From the NCBI GenBank assembly GCA_964463485.1, contig CAYXDO010000035.1:11903-75902 (forward strand): a DNA stretch of 64,000 bases, given 5' to 3'. Below the pieces are notes generated by a model, which searched no databases, was not told the origin of the DNA, and saw only the letters and a list, made by a program, of their open reading frames with translations. This document shows, in pieces, positions 43,893-51,812 of this stretch. The first letter of the stretch is position 1. The number at the start of each line of letters is the position of its first letter. The stretch is from CAYXDO01 sp964463485. Lineage in GTDB: Bacteria > Myxococcota > Kuafuiibacteriia > Kuafuiibacteriales > Kuafuiibacteriaceae. Position numbers and translations under genes: made by a program.

Positions 43893-44696
43893 TCAGTCGA
43901 AGCTCGTCGACAAAGTCACCCCACCTCCGCTCGGAACGACCCGCCACTCTCCATGAAGTGAAGGCACGAGGGCTCCGATCGCCGCACCCACCACGGCGCC
44001 GGTGAGTACGTCGGTCGGAAAATGTTTTCGAGCCTCCACCCGCTCGATACCTACGAAGGTGGTCAAGAGCGCAGCTCCGCCCAGCACGAGGTACGCTTCG
44101 ACCCCTTCTGACTGTCGTGCGAAGGCGAGCCGCGTAGCTGTCGCACCTAGTCCCGCAACGAACGCCGTGTGCAGTGAGTAGAAGGACGCGGTGTCGTCGG
44201 TCTTCTCGGGAGGCAACGCGTAGGTCAGGGGCCTCGGGCGTCGCACCGCCACCTTCACGAGGTTGGCCGCAGCGAGCTCGATCGCGAGGGTCTCCGCATA
44301 CAGCACGCCAATCGTCCAAAACCCATTCGGCTCGTCGCGAACGAGCTCGAGGAGGGTGTCTGCCGAGGCCAGCGCGAGCGCGGCGGCGACGATCACGTTG
44401 CTGACCGTATCCGGCGTGTCGCTCGAAGGTGCGGTCGCGTAAGGACGATCGATTCCGAGCAGGAGTGATCGGTCCCGGAGTGAGGCAAAACCGAGCTCAC
44501 CACTCGACGTGACGAGCTGCGATCCAAGTCCAAGGCCCGTCGCCAGCGCGATCACGGCGCCGTCGATCACCGGATCGACGCGAAAGAGAAGTCGTCGGGA
44601 CTCGACGGTCACGGGGATTCGCACGAGATCGCCTTCGAGGGTCGCCGTCGCCGTCGCCGTCGAGGACATGAGCGCGAGGAAGGTCAACGTGAGCAC
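43893..44696 (-). CDS. PAP2-family phosphatase-like membrane protein
   Basis: This 267-residue protein has a short N-terminal signal-like segment and about five hydrophobic spans. The three phosphatidic-acid-phosphatase motifs are recognisable: KVAVRRPRP (motif 1, KxxxxxxRP), SFYSLHTAF (motif 2, normally PSGH) and RVEARKHFPTDVLTGA (motif 3, with His and Asp). In motif 2 the Gly of SGH is Leu, which may reduce activity. Family members dephosphorylate lipid phosphates such as undecaprenyl diphosphate or phosphatidic acid. It converges with the lipase gene, 13 bases apart, so both neighbours may act on lipids; that is inference. It is not in an operon with known lipid A genes. Confidence 0.8.
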   Translation of the reverse strand: MLTLTFLALMSSTATATATLEGDLVRIPVTVESRRLLFRVDPVIDGAVIALATGLGLGSQLVTSSGELGFASLRDRSLLLGIDRPYATAPSSDTPDTVSNVIVAAALALASADTLLELVRDEPNGFWTIGVLYAETLAIELAAANLVKVAVRRPRPLTYALPPEKTDDTASFYSLHTAFVAGLGATATRLAFARQSEGVEAYLVLGGAALLTTFVGIERVEARKHFPTDVLTGAVVGAAIGALVPSLHGEWRVVPSGGGVTLSTSFD

Positions 44697-44710
44697 GCGC
44701 GCTTGATATC

Positions 44711-44757
44711 AGAAGCTTCCGCGGCGGCGAAGCGAATGGTCCCAGATCACCTCATCC
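44711..44757 (-). repeat. Imperfect duplicate of the 3' end of the Omp85 gene
   Basis: Read on the minus strand, about 47 bases ending in ATTCGCTTCGCCGCCG, then GGAAGCTTCTGA, match the last 47 bases of the Omp85 gene (45401-45447: ATTCACTTCGCCGCCG, then GGGGAGCTTCTGA), with roughly 80 percent identity and one indel. The Uma2 gene lies exactly between the two copies. Confidence 0.75.
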
Positions 44758-45328
44758 ACAACCAGGAGAGTTCGAGGTCGATCGCTTCGAATGGGGGAAC
44801 TCGTGCGAGCGCATCGTCCCGCCAAGAGCCTATCGGACGAAATATGCCCGCATCGTTTTCGAAGGCTTCGAGGACGAGCCCCTCCGGGTCGACGATCCAG
44901 GCGTGTTTGATCCCCGCGCGAGCGTAATACGGGAGCTTCTCTGCGCGATCGTAGACCTCCGTGCTCGGGGACAAAATCTCACAGACCCAGTCGGGAACGA
45001 TCGAGACGGCCGCGGCTTCAGGCAGGTGAGGCATGGTCTGGACACGCCAGCCGGCGACGTCGGGATCGATGGGTTCGAAGTCCGGGTCGCCGAGGGTGAG
45101 CTCGGGCTGGGCGAGAATCCACCAGCCACCGGGTCCGCCGCGGGCCCGCTGAAACGCCGGTCCAAGCTGATCGTGGAGGGCGCCGGCGGCGTTGGCATGG
45201 CGGGGCGCAGGGCACGGCATCACGGTGAGCCGGCCGTTGATGACTTCCCCGCGCAAATGCGGAGGGAGGGCCGAGATGATCTCGCGAAAGCTTCGCCTCG
45301 TGACCAAGGCGCTGTTCGGAGGCCCCAT
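44747..45328 (-). CDS. Uma2-family (DUF820) putative restriction-like endonuclease
   Basis: This 193-residue protein has the Uma2/DUF820 PD-(D/E)XK-like core: HLRGEVINGRLTVMPCPAPRH with Glu, then a beta strand with Asp (DFEPIDPDVAGWRV), PDWVCEILSPSTEVYDRAEKLPYYARAGIKHAWIVDPEG with the conserved E-x-L-S-P-S and K, ending in the family's WIVDP strand. These proteins are abundant in cyanobacteria and myxobacteria, usually as multi-copy families; activity and role are mostly unproven. It is a single gene behind the Omp85 gene, bounded by an imperfect repeat of that gene's 3' end, which suggests acquisition as a small cassette. Confidence 0.85.
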   Translation of the reverse strand: MGPPNSALVTRRSFREIISALPPHLRGEVINGRLTVMPCPAPRHANAAGALHDQLGPAFQRARGGPGGWWILAQPELTLGDPDFEPIDPDVAGWRVQTMPHLPEAAAVSIVPDWVCEILSPSTEVYDRAEKLPYYARAGIKHAWIVDPEGLVLEAFENDAGIFRPIGSWRDDALARVPPFEAIDLELSWLWMR

Positions 45329-45400
45329 GGCTTACTCTCCCATAGGCGGTCGGAGACAGCAAGGGCTCCAAACCTCGAGCGATTCCCTCGGTCGACGACC

Positions 45401-48400
45401 TCAGAAGCTCCCCACGGCGGCGAAGTGAATGGTCCACGCGACCTCACTGAGTCGGCGCGGCGCGAACGGGAACCCGAAGTCGAGCAGGAGCGGGCCGATG
45501 GGGGTCTGATAGCGCAGGCCCACGCCCGCGGCGCGGCGGGTCGCGTCGCTGAGGGTGAGTTGCTTCGGATCCGCGAACAGATCACCGACGTCGACGAACG
45601 GAGCGACCGCGAACGCCTCCGAGATCGGAATTCGAACCTCCGATTTGAGCGCAAAAAACAGGAGCCCACCGGGACTCAGCTCGGAGACGTCGGACGCGAC
45701 GTCGGCGGGAAAGAGAGTCTGCTCCTGATAACCGCGAATGGTGGAGCGACCGCCGGCAAAATACCTTCGATTCACCGGAATCGGTGCGGTTTCGGGAAAC
45801 GGCACGATCCGCCAAGTCATGAGTGAGACGGCGAGCGAAGTCCCGAGCGGGAGCGGCAGGTACCCGTTCAGCTTGGCGCGGAGGTCGAGGAGGTCCGGGC
45901 TGTCCTCGTTGAACCCGAAATACATCTCGGGTCGAGCTTCAACATAGAGTCCGAGCCTCGGGTCGAGCGCGTCGTCGCGCAGGTCGAACGAGATCGACGG
46001 TCGTATGCTCGCGTAAATGGCGGTGCCGGAGCTTCGCCGGCCGGGATCGGCGTTGGCGCCGCAGACGTTCGTGAACCCAGCCAGCTCGTTACATCTGAGA
46101 TCCGACCATTCGAAGCCCAGCCGAAGCTGCAACCCGATCGGGCGGGGGTGGCCGAGGAGCTCCGGCCGGAGTCCCTTGTACGAGAAGCCCAAAGTCACCG
46201 TTCGAGCGTCTTCGCGAAACGCGGGGTCATTGTCCTGGAGGACTGCGACATCCACACCAGCGCCGAAGCCTCGCGGCAGGCCGAGGATGTGAGGATAGTC
46301 GAGGCCGACACTCAGCGCGTATTCGACGGGGCGTTCGGCGAAGAGCGTCTCGATTTGCCCGCGGATCGCGTCGCTGTAGAGAAACAAGAAGGGCTGTACG
46401 TTGGCGCGGGCGTTGGCTTGGGCGCGGATGGCCCGGCCGAGCACGTTCGAGTGAGTGAGTCCAGCGAAGACCCGGACTCCTTCTTCGGTGGACAGCCCGG
46501 CACCCACCTCGACGGCGACGGGTTTTTTTTCGGTGACCTCGACGACGACGTCCTTGGTGGGTTCCTCGGTGTCGGGATCGAGTGGGTGGACGCTCACTTT
46601 GGAGAAGACTCCGAGTCGCAGCAAATTTCGTTCGCTCTTGCGGAGCTCGGCGGCCGACAACACGTCGCCTTCGAACAGCGTGAGCTCATTGCGTACCAAG
46701 GACTCGCGCGTGGACTCGGCGCCGATGGGCGGTCGAATCTTACGCACGGTCGCTCGGGAGCCCTCCTGAATTCGAAACACGAGCTCCACCTCGCAGGAGG
46801 TGCTCGCCGACCGCAGCTCCTCCAGGCAGATTTCGGAGAGCGCGCGCGACGGGCTCTCCGAGAATTTGCTCGAAGCCACCGATCCGCGCGCGGTCACCTC
46901 TCGGTAGTGTTGCTCCACCTTCACGAACAGGTGGCCGAGGTCTCGGTAGTGATTTTCGAGCACTCGTCGCGCCTCCTCGACGCGGTAGAAGGAGAGCGGC
47001 TCGGCGCCCAAGGTCGCACCGATCTGGACCTTGCCGGCGAGGTCGAACAGGTCGAGCGCGTCCACGACCTCGTTGCCCCTGAAACTCACCGAACCCAGCA
47101 ACCACCGGACGCCCGCGCGAATCGGCATTTCGACCGCGAGCTCCGTGCCGCCGCCGACTCGGACCCGCTCGGTGACTTTGGCTGGCCCGACCTCCGCGGC
47201 CAGGTAACCCTGGTCTCGGTACAAGTCGGCGATGGCCTGAGTTGCCTCGGCGTAGGCTTTTTTGAGGTAGACGCGCCGGGGTTCGGGCTCGAGCTCCACG
47301 TCTGCGTGTGACAATCGATGTGCAGGCCGATCCCCGAGCAACTCGGAGATCGCGGCCTGATTGGCGCCCGCGCCCTCTGCGTCGGTCCCGAGACTCTGCG
47401 AGACGACCTGCTCCACTTTTTCTTCGAGCAACGCCTCGCTGATTTCGGGGATGTTGGGCTGACCTGGAAATCTCAGCACACCCACCCTCACGGGCCGACC
47501 TTCTCGAATTCGAAACCAAACTTCTTTCTTGGCTCCGTCGGGGGTCGCTCGAACGATCGCGTCGACGCGAGCTTTCCAATACCCACGCCGCTGATATCGC
47601 GCGAGCACCGAGTCTTCGATCTCCGTGATCACTTCTCGAGAGAGCCCGATCTCCTCGAGCACCTCGAGGCTGCGGTCGAGCTCGCGCTTTCGAAAAACCT
47701 CGCTCCCGGTCCAAAACACGGCGATCTGAGGACCCGCGTCGATGGAAATGACGAGGTCAGCGATGGGGAAGTCAGGGTCCGAGGCGATGCGGACGACCTT
47801 TGGCGGGCTGATCTTTGCTTCGTAATACCCACGCGCACGATAGTCCGCGAGGAGGTCCTTGGACCGAGCTTCGATATGCTCGAGGTCGAGCACACCCTCC
47901 TCGACGACGCCGAGCGCTTCGCGAATGCGGAACGCGGACTGCCGCGGGCGGCCCTCTAGGACGAGCTTCCTCACGCGGGTGACCGGTCCGGCGTTGATCC
48001 GAGCGACGAGGCCGAGCCCGCCATTTTCATCGCGGCTGACGGAGCCGAGGCCCACGGCAGCGGCGTGGTAGCCCCGGCGAGCGAGCACGTCTTCGAGCTT
48101 GTCGGCCCAGCTTCGAAAGTGGTCGGTCTGAACGGGGTCGCCGACGGAGACGCCTAGGGCCTGTTCGACGAGGGCCGCATCGACCAGGCCTTCGTCGCCG
48201 GTGACGGCGAGCTCCCGAATCCAAAGCCGCGGCGCGAGCTCCGCGCGGATCGCGACGCTGTTCCCTTCGCGGCGCGCGAGCAGCTTCACGTCTTCGAAGC
48301 GGCCCGTGCGAAACAGCACGCGAATCGCCGCTCGAACGTCTTCGTGCCGAAAGGCCCGGCCCACTTCGATGCCGGAGAGCTCGGTGAGCGAGGTGACGTC

Positions 48401-48580
48401 TTCTCGGGGCGGCGCTTCGATTTCGAAGCGCTCGATGGTTAGGCCCTCGAAGCGCTCGTCCTCCAAGGGCTCGTCGTCGTCGGCCCAAGCAGGCTGGGCC
48501 GCGAGGAGCACAAACAGCGACCAGAGGCCGCCGCGATACGGCGCCAGGACGCGCTGTCGTCGGCGCCCGAGCTCGCGCAT
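45401..48580 (-). CDS. Omp85/BamA-TamA-like outer membrane assembly protein
   Basis: This 1059-residue protein starts at ATG 48580 with a signal peptide (SLFVLLAAQPAWA). Residues about 40-640 are successive POTRA repeats, about seven by my reading (e.g. RAFRHEDVRAAIRVLFRTGRFEDVKL, KDLLADYRARGYYEAKIS, DSVLARYQRRGYWKARVD, IADLYRDQGYLAAEV). The C-terminal 350 residues form the 16-strand Omp85 barrel with the loop-6 motif GRSTIRGYQEQ (xRGY) and a terminal Phe. BamA has five POTRAs and about 800 residues and TamA three, so this is an extended member. It should insert or export outer-membrane or secreted proteins. No tamB-like gene is adjacent; a leucine-dehydrogenase gene lies upstream. Confidence 0.88.
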   Translation of the reverse strand: MRELGRRRQRVLAPYRGGLWSLFVLLAAQPAWADDDEPLEDERFEGLTIERFEIEAPPREDVTSLTELSGIEVGRAFRHEDVRAAIRVLFRTGRFEDVKLLARREGNSVAIRAELAPRLWIRELAVTGDEGLVDAALVEQALGVSVGDPVQTDHFRSWADKLEDVLARRGYHAAAVGLGSVSRDENGGLGLVARINAGPVTRVRKLVLEGRPRQSAFRIREALGVVEEGVLDLEHIEARSKDLLADYRARGYYEAKISPPKVVRIASDPDFPIADLVISIDAGPQIAVFWTGSEVFRKRELDRSLEVLEEIGLSREVITEIEDSVLARYQRRGYWKARVDAIVRATPDGAKKEVWFRIREGRPVRVGVLRFPGQPNIPEISEALLEEKVEQVVSQSLGTDAEGAGANQAAISELLGDRPAHRLSHADVELEPEPRRVYLKKAYAEATQAIADLYRDQGYLAAEVGPAKVTERVRVGGGTELAVEMPIRAGVRWLLGSVSFRGNEVVDALDLFDLAGKVQIGATLGAEPLSFYRVEEARRVLENHYRDLGHLFVKVEQHYREVTARGSVASSKFSESPSRALSEICLEELRSASTSCEVELVFRIQEGSRATVRKIRPPIGAESTRESLVRNELTLFEGDVLSAAELRKSERNLLRLGVFSKVSVHPLDPDTEEPTKDVVVEVTEKKPVAVEVGAGLSTEEGVRVFAGLTHSNVLGRAIRAQANARANVQPFLFLYSDAIRGQIETLFAERPVEYALSVGLDYPHILGLPRGFGAGVDVAVLQDNDPAFREDARTVTLGFSYKGLRPELLGHPRPIGLQLRLGFEWSDLRCNELAGFTNVCGANADPGRRSSGTAIYASIRPSISFDLRDDALDPRLGLYVEARPEMYFGFNEDSPDLLDLRAKLNGYLPLPLGTSLAVSLMTWRIVPFPETAPIPVNRRYFAGGRSTIRGYQEQTLFPADVASDVSELSPGGLLFFALKSEVRIPISEAFAVAPFVDVGDLFADPKQLTLSDATRRAAGVGLRYQTPIGPLLLDFGFPFAPRRLSEVAWTIHFAAVGSF

Positions 48581-48601
48581 GTGTGTGAACGGAGCGCTCG
48601 C

Positions 48602-49717
48602 TCAGGACACGCCGTAGAGCCAGGTCCTCTTGCGCGCCGTGCGAGCCGTGGGGGAGTAGACGTCGCGGAGCTTCCCGATCTCCGAGATCCTTCGCAGCGC
48701 GAGGCTGTCGGCCGCGCGGTTGGTCGGGACGTCCTCTCGAGCCGCAATCTCGAACACCTTGAGCAAGATGTCGTAGATTCCGACGGCCTGCTTGAGCGCG
48801 CGCTCTTGGTTGTAACCTTCCAGCTCGTTGGCGACGTTGATGAGGCCTCCTGCGTTGATCACATAGTCAGGCGCGTACAGGACGCCGTTGTCCTTCAGGA
48901 GCCGCCCGTGGGTCTTCTCGTTCTCGAGCACGTTGTTGGCCGAGCCACCGACGATCTCGACCTTGAGCCGCTTGACTGTGTCGTCGTTGATGATGCCGCC
49001 GAGGGCACACGGGGCGAAGATCTCGCCTTCGACGTCGAAGATACGATCGGGCTCCACGGTCTTGACCTCGAGCTCACGAACGCAGCGCGTGAGGTTGGTC
49101 TCGTCGATGTCACAAACGGTCACCAGCGCGCCCTCTTCGACCAAGTGCTTCACGAGGTGGTAACCTACTGCGCCAACGCCTTGAACGTTCACGCGTTTGC
49201 CTGCGAGGCTCTCGCTGCCCCAGCGAACTTTTGCACACGCGCGCAGGCCGTGGAAGGTCCCGATGGCGGTGACAGGCGAAGGATCGCCCGATCCGCCGAG
49301 GGCGCGGCTGATCCCCGTTACGTGGGAGGTCTCCATGCGGACCCATTCCATACACTTCACGTCGGTGCCCACGTCTTCAGCCGTGATGTACCGACCCGCG
49401 AGGCCCTCGACGAAGCGACCGTAGGCTCGAAACAGCGCCTCGGTTCGCGTCTTCTTCGGGTCGCCGATGATGACGGCCTTGCCCCCGCCGAGATTCAAAC
49501 CGGCCGCCGCGCTCTTGAACGTCATCCCGCGCGAGAGTCGAAGCACGTCGCGAATCGCGTCGGCTTCCGTCTTGTACGGCCACATGCGGACGCCGCCCAG
49601 GGCCGGGCCTAGGGTCGTGTTGTGGATGGCGATGATCGCCTTCAGGCCCGACTCCTCGTCGTAGCAGAAGACCATCTGCTCGTGGTTCTGCGAAGAAATC
49701 TGGTCAAAGATATCCAT
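48602..49717 (-). CDS. ldh: Glu/Leu/Phe/Val dehydrogenase, probably leucine dehydrogenase
   Basis: This 371-residue enzyme starts at ATG 49717 (MDIFDQIS). Family signatures are present: GPALGGVRMWPY, the catalytic-Lys loop GLNLGGGKAVIIGDP, EDVGTDVKCMEWV, the NAD-binding VNVQGVGAVGYHLVKHL followed by VTVCDID, and APCALGGIINDDTV with GGSANNVL. Length and residues fit leucine/valine dehydrogenases, which deaminate branched-chain amino acids reversibly with NAD. In myxobacteria such enzymes feed branched-chain acyl-CoA for iso-fatty acids, but that link is inferred. The stop is 22 bases before the Omp85 start, so co-transcription is possible. Confidence 0.92.
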   Translation of the reverse strand: MDIFDQISSQNHEQMVFCYDEESGLKAIIAIHNTTLGPALGGVRMWPYKTEADAIRDVLRLSRGMTFKSAAAGLNLGGGKAVIIGDPKKTRTEALFRAYGRFVEGLAGRYITAEDVGTDVKCMEWVRMETSHVTGISRALGGSGDPSPVTAIGTFHGLRACAKVRWGSESLAGKRVNVQGVGAVGYHLVKHLVEEGALVTVCDIDETNLTRCVRELEVKTVEPDRIFDVEGEIFAPCALGGIINDDTVKRLKVEIVGGSANNVLENEKTHGRLLKDNGVLYAPDYVINAGGLINVANELEGYNQERALKQAVGIYDILLKVFEIAAREDVPTNRAADSLALRRISEIGKLRDVYSPTARTARKRTWLYGVS

Positions 49718-49914
49718 GCGGCGCGGACCGTATGTGCCAGACGATGAACGGTCAACGGGGGCGGCGGTGGACAAGCGTGACGCGCGCGCCACAGCCGTGA
49801 ACCGAAGCGATGCGGAGATGCGACAGAAACACCGTGGCAAGTGTGCGAGCGCCGCCACTCTGTCCCAGAACCGAACGGAGCGGCGTTGGCATCGGTTCTG
49901 CATTGACCGGCTCC

Positions 49915-50130
49915 ATGCAGAACGCCCGATCTACCGACCACCAGCGCCCCGCTCCGTCGCTCGACAGTTGGCTTCGAGCGGTCAACACACACATCGAAAA
50001 ACGCAAAGTCGAACGCCAAGCGTTGCCACGTCAGCCCCGCAACCGCGACCGCGAACGCGCCCGCCGAGAAGCTCGCCAGCTCTTTCGCGAGTACGAGCAG
50101 GAGCTCGCGCTGATGGCCGCGATGCATTGA
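49915..50130 (+). CDS. Small basic hypothetical protein
   Basis: ATG 49915 opens a 71-residue frame, with a C-terminal helix rich in Arg and Glu (RDRERARREARQLFREYEQEL) that could form a coiled coil. A longer frame back to 49810 adds low-complexity residues and is unlikely. It lies between the divergent leucine dehydrogenase gene and the next same-strand gene. No family is recognised. Antisense frames here look like shadows. Confidence 0.4.
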   Translation: MQNARSTDHQRPAPSLDSWLRAVNTHIEKRKVERQALPRQPRNRDRERARREARQLFREYEQELALMAAMH

Positions 50131-50145
50131 ACCCCGCCCCTTGTC

Positions 50146-51423
50146 GTGCTCTCGCGTTCGCGAGAGATCGCTGCCGTGGAATACGCGATTCAAAGACGCG
50201 GCATCTTCCTGGCGCCCCCCTCCAACACAGACCTGGACTGGCTCTTCATGTTGTTCGAGCTCCCCGAGATCTGGGCAGCCTTTGCCTTCGAGCGGAACGG
50301 GCGAATGGCGATGCTGCGCAAGTTCCGCGAAGGCGAGCTCGTCATCGGGATCATGCACCGCGTGAAGCCGCGGAAACGTGTTGGCTTCGTCATCATGTTC
50401 CCGCCTGGCCCTGACCGTGACTTCTGGGAGTTTTCGTACGCCGTTCCGGACCCTCTGGACCGCGACGCCTTCAGCGCGTTGTCGGCCACCGACGCGATGG
50501 CCCACTACATGTTCGACCACCTCGGCGTGGAGGCCATGGGCTGGAGGGCGTGGGAGGACAACCGAGCCGCCCGCGCTGTGATTCAACGGCTGGGCTATCA
50601 GCCCACCGGCGAGAGCTGGGTCGAGAACCGCCGCCAAATCTTGTTTCGGCTGAGCCGGGAGGGCTGGGCCGCGCGGAAGGCCAAGCTCGATCGCGGGGAG
50701 GCCGAGCACCCCTCGGGGATCGGGTCCACCTTCGTCACGCTGGGCGCCTTCCCCTGGACCCCCATCGAAGCCCCCGAGCGGACCGATTCTGCTCGAGAAC
50801 CCGCCGAGCCGGTGCGGTCGCCGGCAGCACGCCTCGACTCTGCTCCCGGGGAGCCTGTGAAGCGCTCGGAACTCATGGTAGCGAGCGATTCGATGCCAAC
50901 GAAGAAGAAGCCGAGCTCCATCGAAGCGGAAGCGGTGTCCGTGGTTCCAACGTCAGACGCGGAGATCGAGCTCAGCATCCAAGCGATGGGGAGAAGGGAC
51001 ATCTACGCGCCGCTCGGATGGGACCGCTCGGCCCCGGTGCTCTTCTCCAGGGCGCTTCGCAAGGGCGAGGTCGAGCTCATGTCCGTGCGGCTCGGAGCCG
51101 AGGGTCCCTGGATCGGGTTCGTCGTGATCGTGCCGCCGAAGAGCAGCACGTTTCGGCTTTGGGAGCTCGACATCGCGCTCGTGCGGCTCAAAGAGCAGAC
51201 GCACGAACGCCGCGTCGAGACGACAAGGGCCGCGGTGGCTGCGTTCTTCGATCGTCACCCGGACGCGGAGTCCGTGATCGCTCCGCTGCCTTCGAGCTCG
51301 TCGGTGTTGATCGAGGCCGCCGAAGAGGCGGGCCTCGAGCGAGTGCCGGAGAGCGACCTCTCGCCGCTCCCGTTCCGACGCGCGCTCGAGCTCATCGCTT
51401 ACCGCGCTCGTCGCACCGGCTGA
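50146..51423 (+). CDS. Protein with two GNAT-like domains in tandem
   Basis: This 425-residue protein has no signal. The first half ends with WEDNRAARAVIQRLGYQPTGE, which fits the A motif and terminal strand of GNAT acetyltransferases (N-x-A-R-x-x-x-x-x-G-F/Y). Both halves carry a similar strand block: RVGFVIMFPPGPDRDFWEFSYAV near residue 85 and WIGFVVIVPPKSSTFRLWELDIAL near residue 325. This suggests an internal duplication with the middle linker (about 190-265) rich in Pro/Ser/Glu. The acceptor is unknown, and the second half may be degenerate. The start is uncertain: GTG 50146 or GTG 50176. It is a single gene. Confidence 0.55.
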   Translation: MLSRSREIAAVEYAIQRRGIFLAPPSNTDLDWLFMLFELPEIWAAFAFERNGRMAMLRKFREGELVIGIMHRVKPRKRVGFVIMFPPGPDRDFWEFSYAVPDPLDRDAFSALSATDAMAHYMFDHLGVEAMGWRAWEDNRAARAVIQRLGYQPTGESWVENRRQILFRLSREGWAARKAKLDRGEAEHPSGIGSTFVTLGAFPWTPIEAPERTDSAREPAEPVRSPAARLDSAPGEPVKRSELMVASDSMPTKKKPSSIEAEAVSVVPTSDAEIELSIQAMGRRDIYAPLGWDRSAPVLFSRALRKGEVELMSVRLGAEGPWIGFVVIVPPKSSTFRLWELDIALVRLKEQTHERRVETTRAAVAAFFDRHPDAESVIAPLPSSSSVLIEAAEEAGLERVPESDLSPLPFRRALELIAYRARRTG

Positions 51424-51464
51424 ATTGCGAAGACGAGAATCCCCGGCGCGAACAGATCAGCCGG

Positions 51465-51761
51465 TCAGGCGCCCCTCTTCTTGAGGATCTCGACCTCATG
51501 CTCGAGCTTCTCCAAACGATCGCGCATCGAGATGACTTCACCGCCACGCCAGTTGGCGAGGATGTCGAGCCGGGTGTTCAGATCGCGGACGTCCTTGCTG
51601 ACCGCCTGAAATCCGGCCTTCATCTCCAAAGCCATGTTCTGTTGAACGACGAGCAACCTCGAGAGCTCCGCGGAGATCTTAGAGAGCTCCCCGGCCGTCA
51701 TCTCCTGAGCTCCGAGCAGCTTGGAGAGGAGCTCGACCATCTTCTCGGTGCCTTCGCCCAC
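51465..51761 (-). CDS. Small coiled-coil protein
   Basis: This 98-residue protein consists almost entirely of amphipathic helix: VELLSKLLGAQEMTAGELSKI, LDILANWRGGEVISM and RDRLEKLEHEVEILKKRGA. The heptad pattern points to a coiled coil, perhaps oligomeric, with a short glycine break near residue 72. No enzymatic motif or signal is present. It lies between the GNAT-like gene and the Kelch-like lipoprotein gene. No family is recognised. Confidence 0.6.
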   Translation of the reverse strand: MGEGTEKMVELLSKLLGAQEMTAGELSKISAELSRLLVVQQNMALEMKAGFQAVSKDVRDLNTRLDILANWRGGEVISMRDRLEKLEHEVEILKKRGA

Positions 51762-51812
51762 CCACGGATTATCCAGCGCCCTCGCTCGCTCAGCAAGTTG
51801 GAAGCTGCGGCC

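Noticed and set aside
46525..46536. Eight-base A run (T on the plus strand) in the Omp85 gene as a phase-variation tract
   Set aside because: It encodes a normal Lys-Lys pair in a conserved beta-strand context and is too short to be notable.
49642..50709. Minus-strand open frame of 355 codons
   Set aside because: It is antisense to the GNAT-like gene and the small gene before it and shows no domain.
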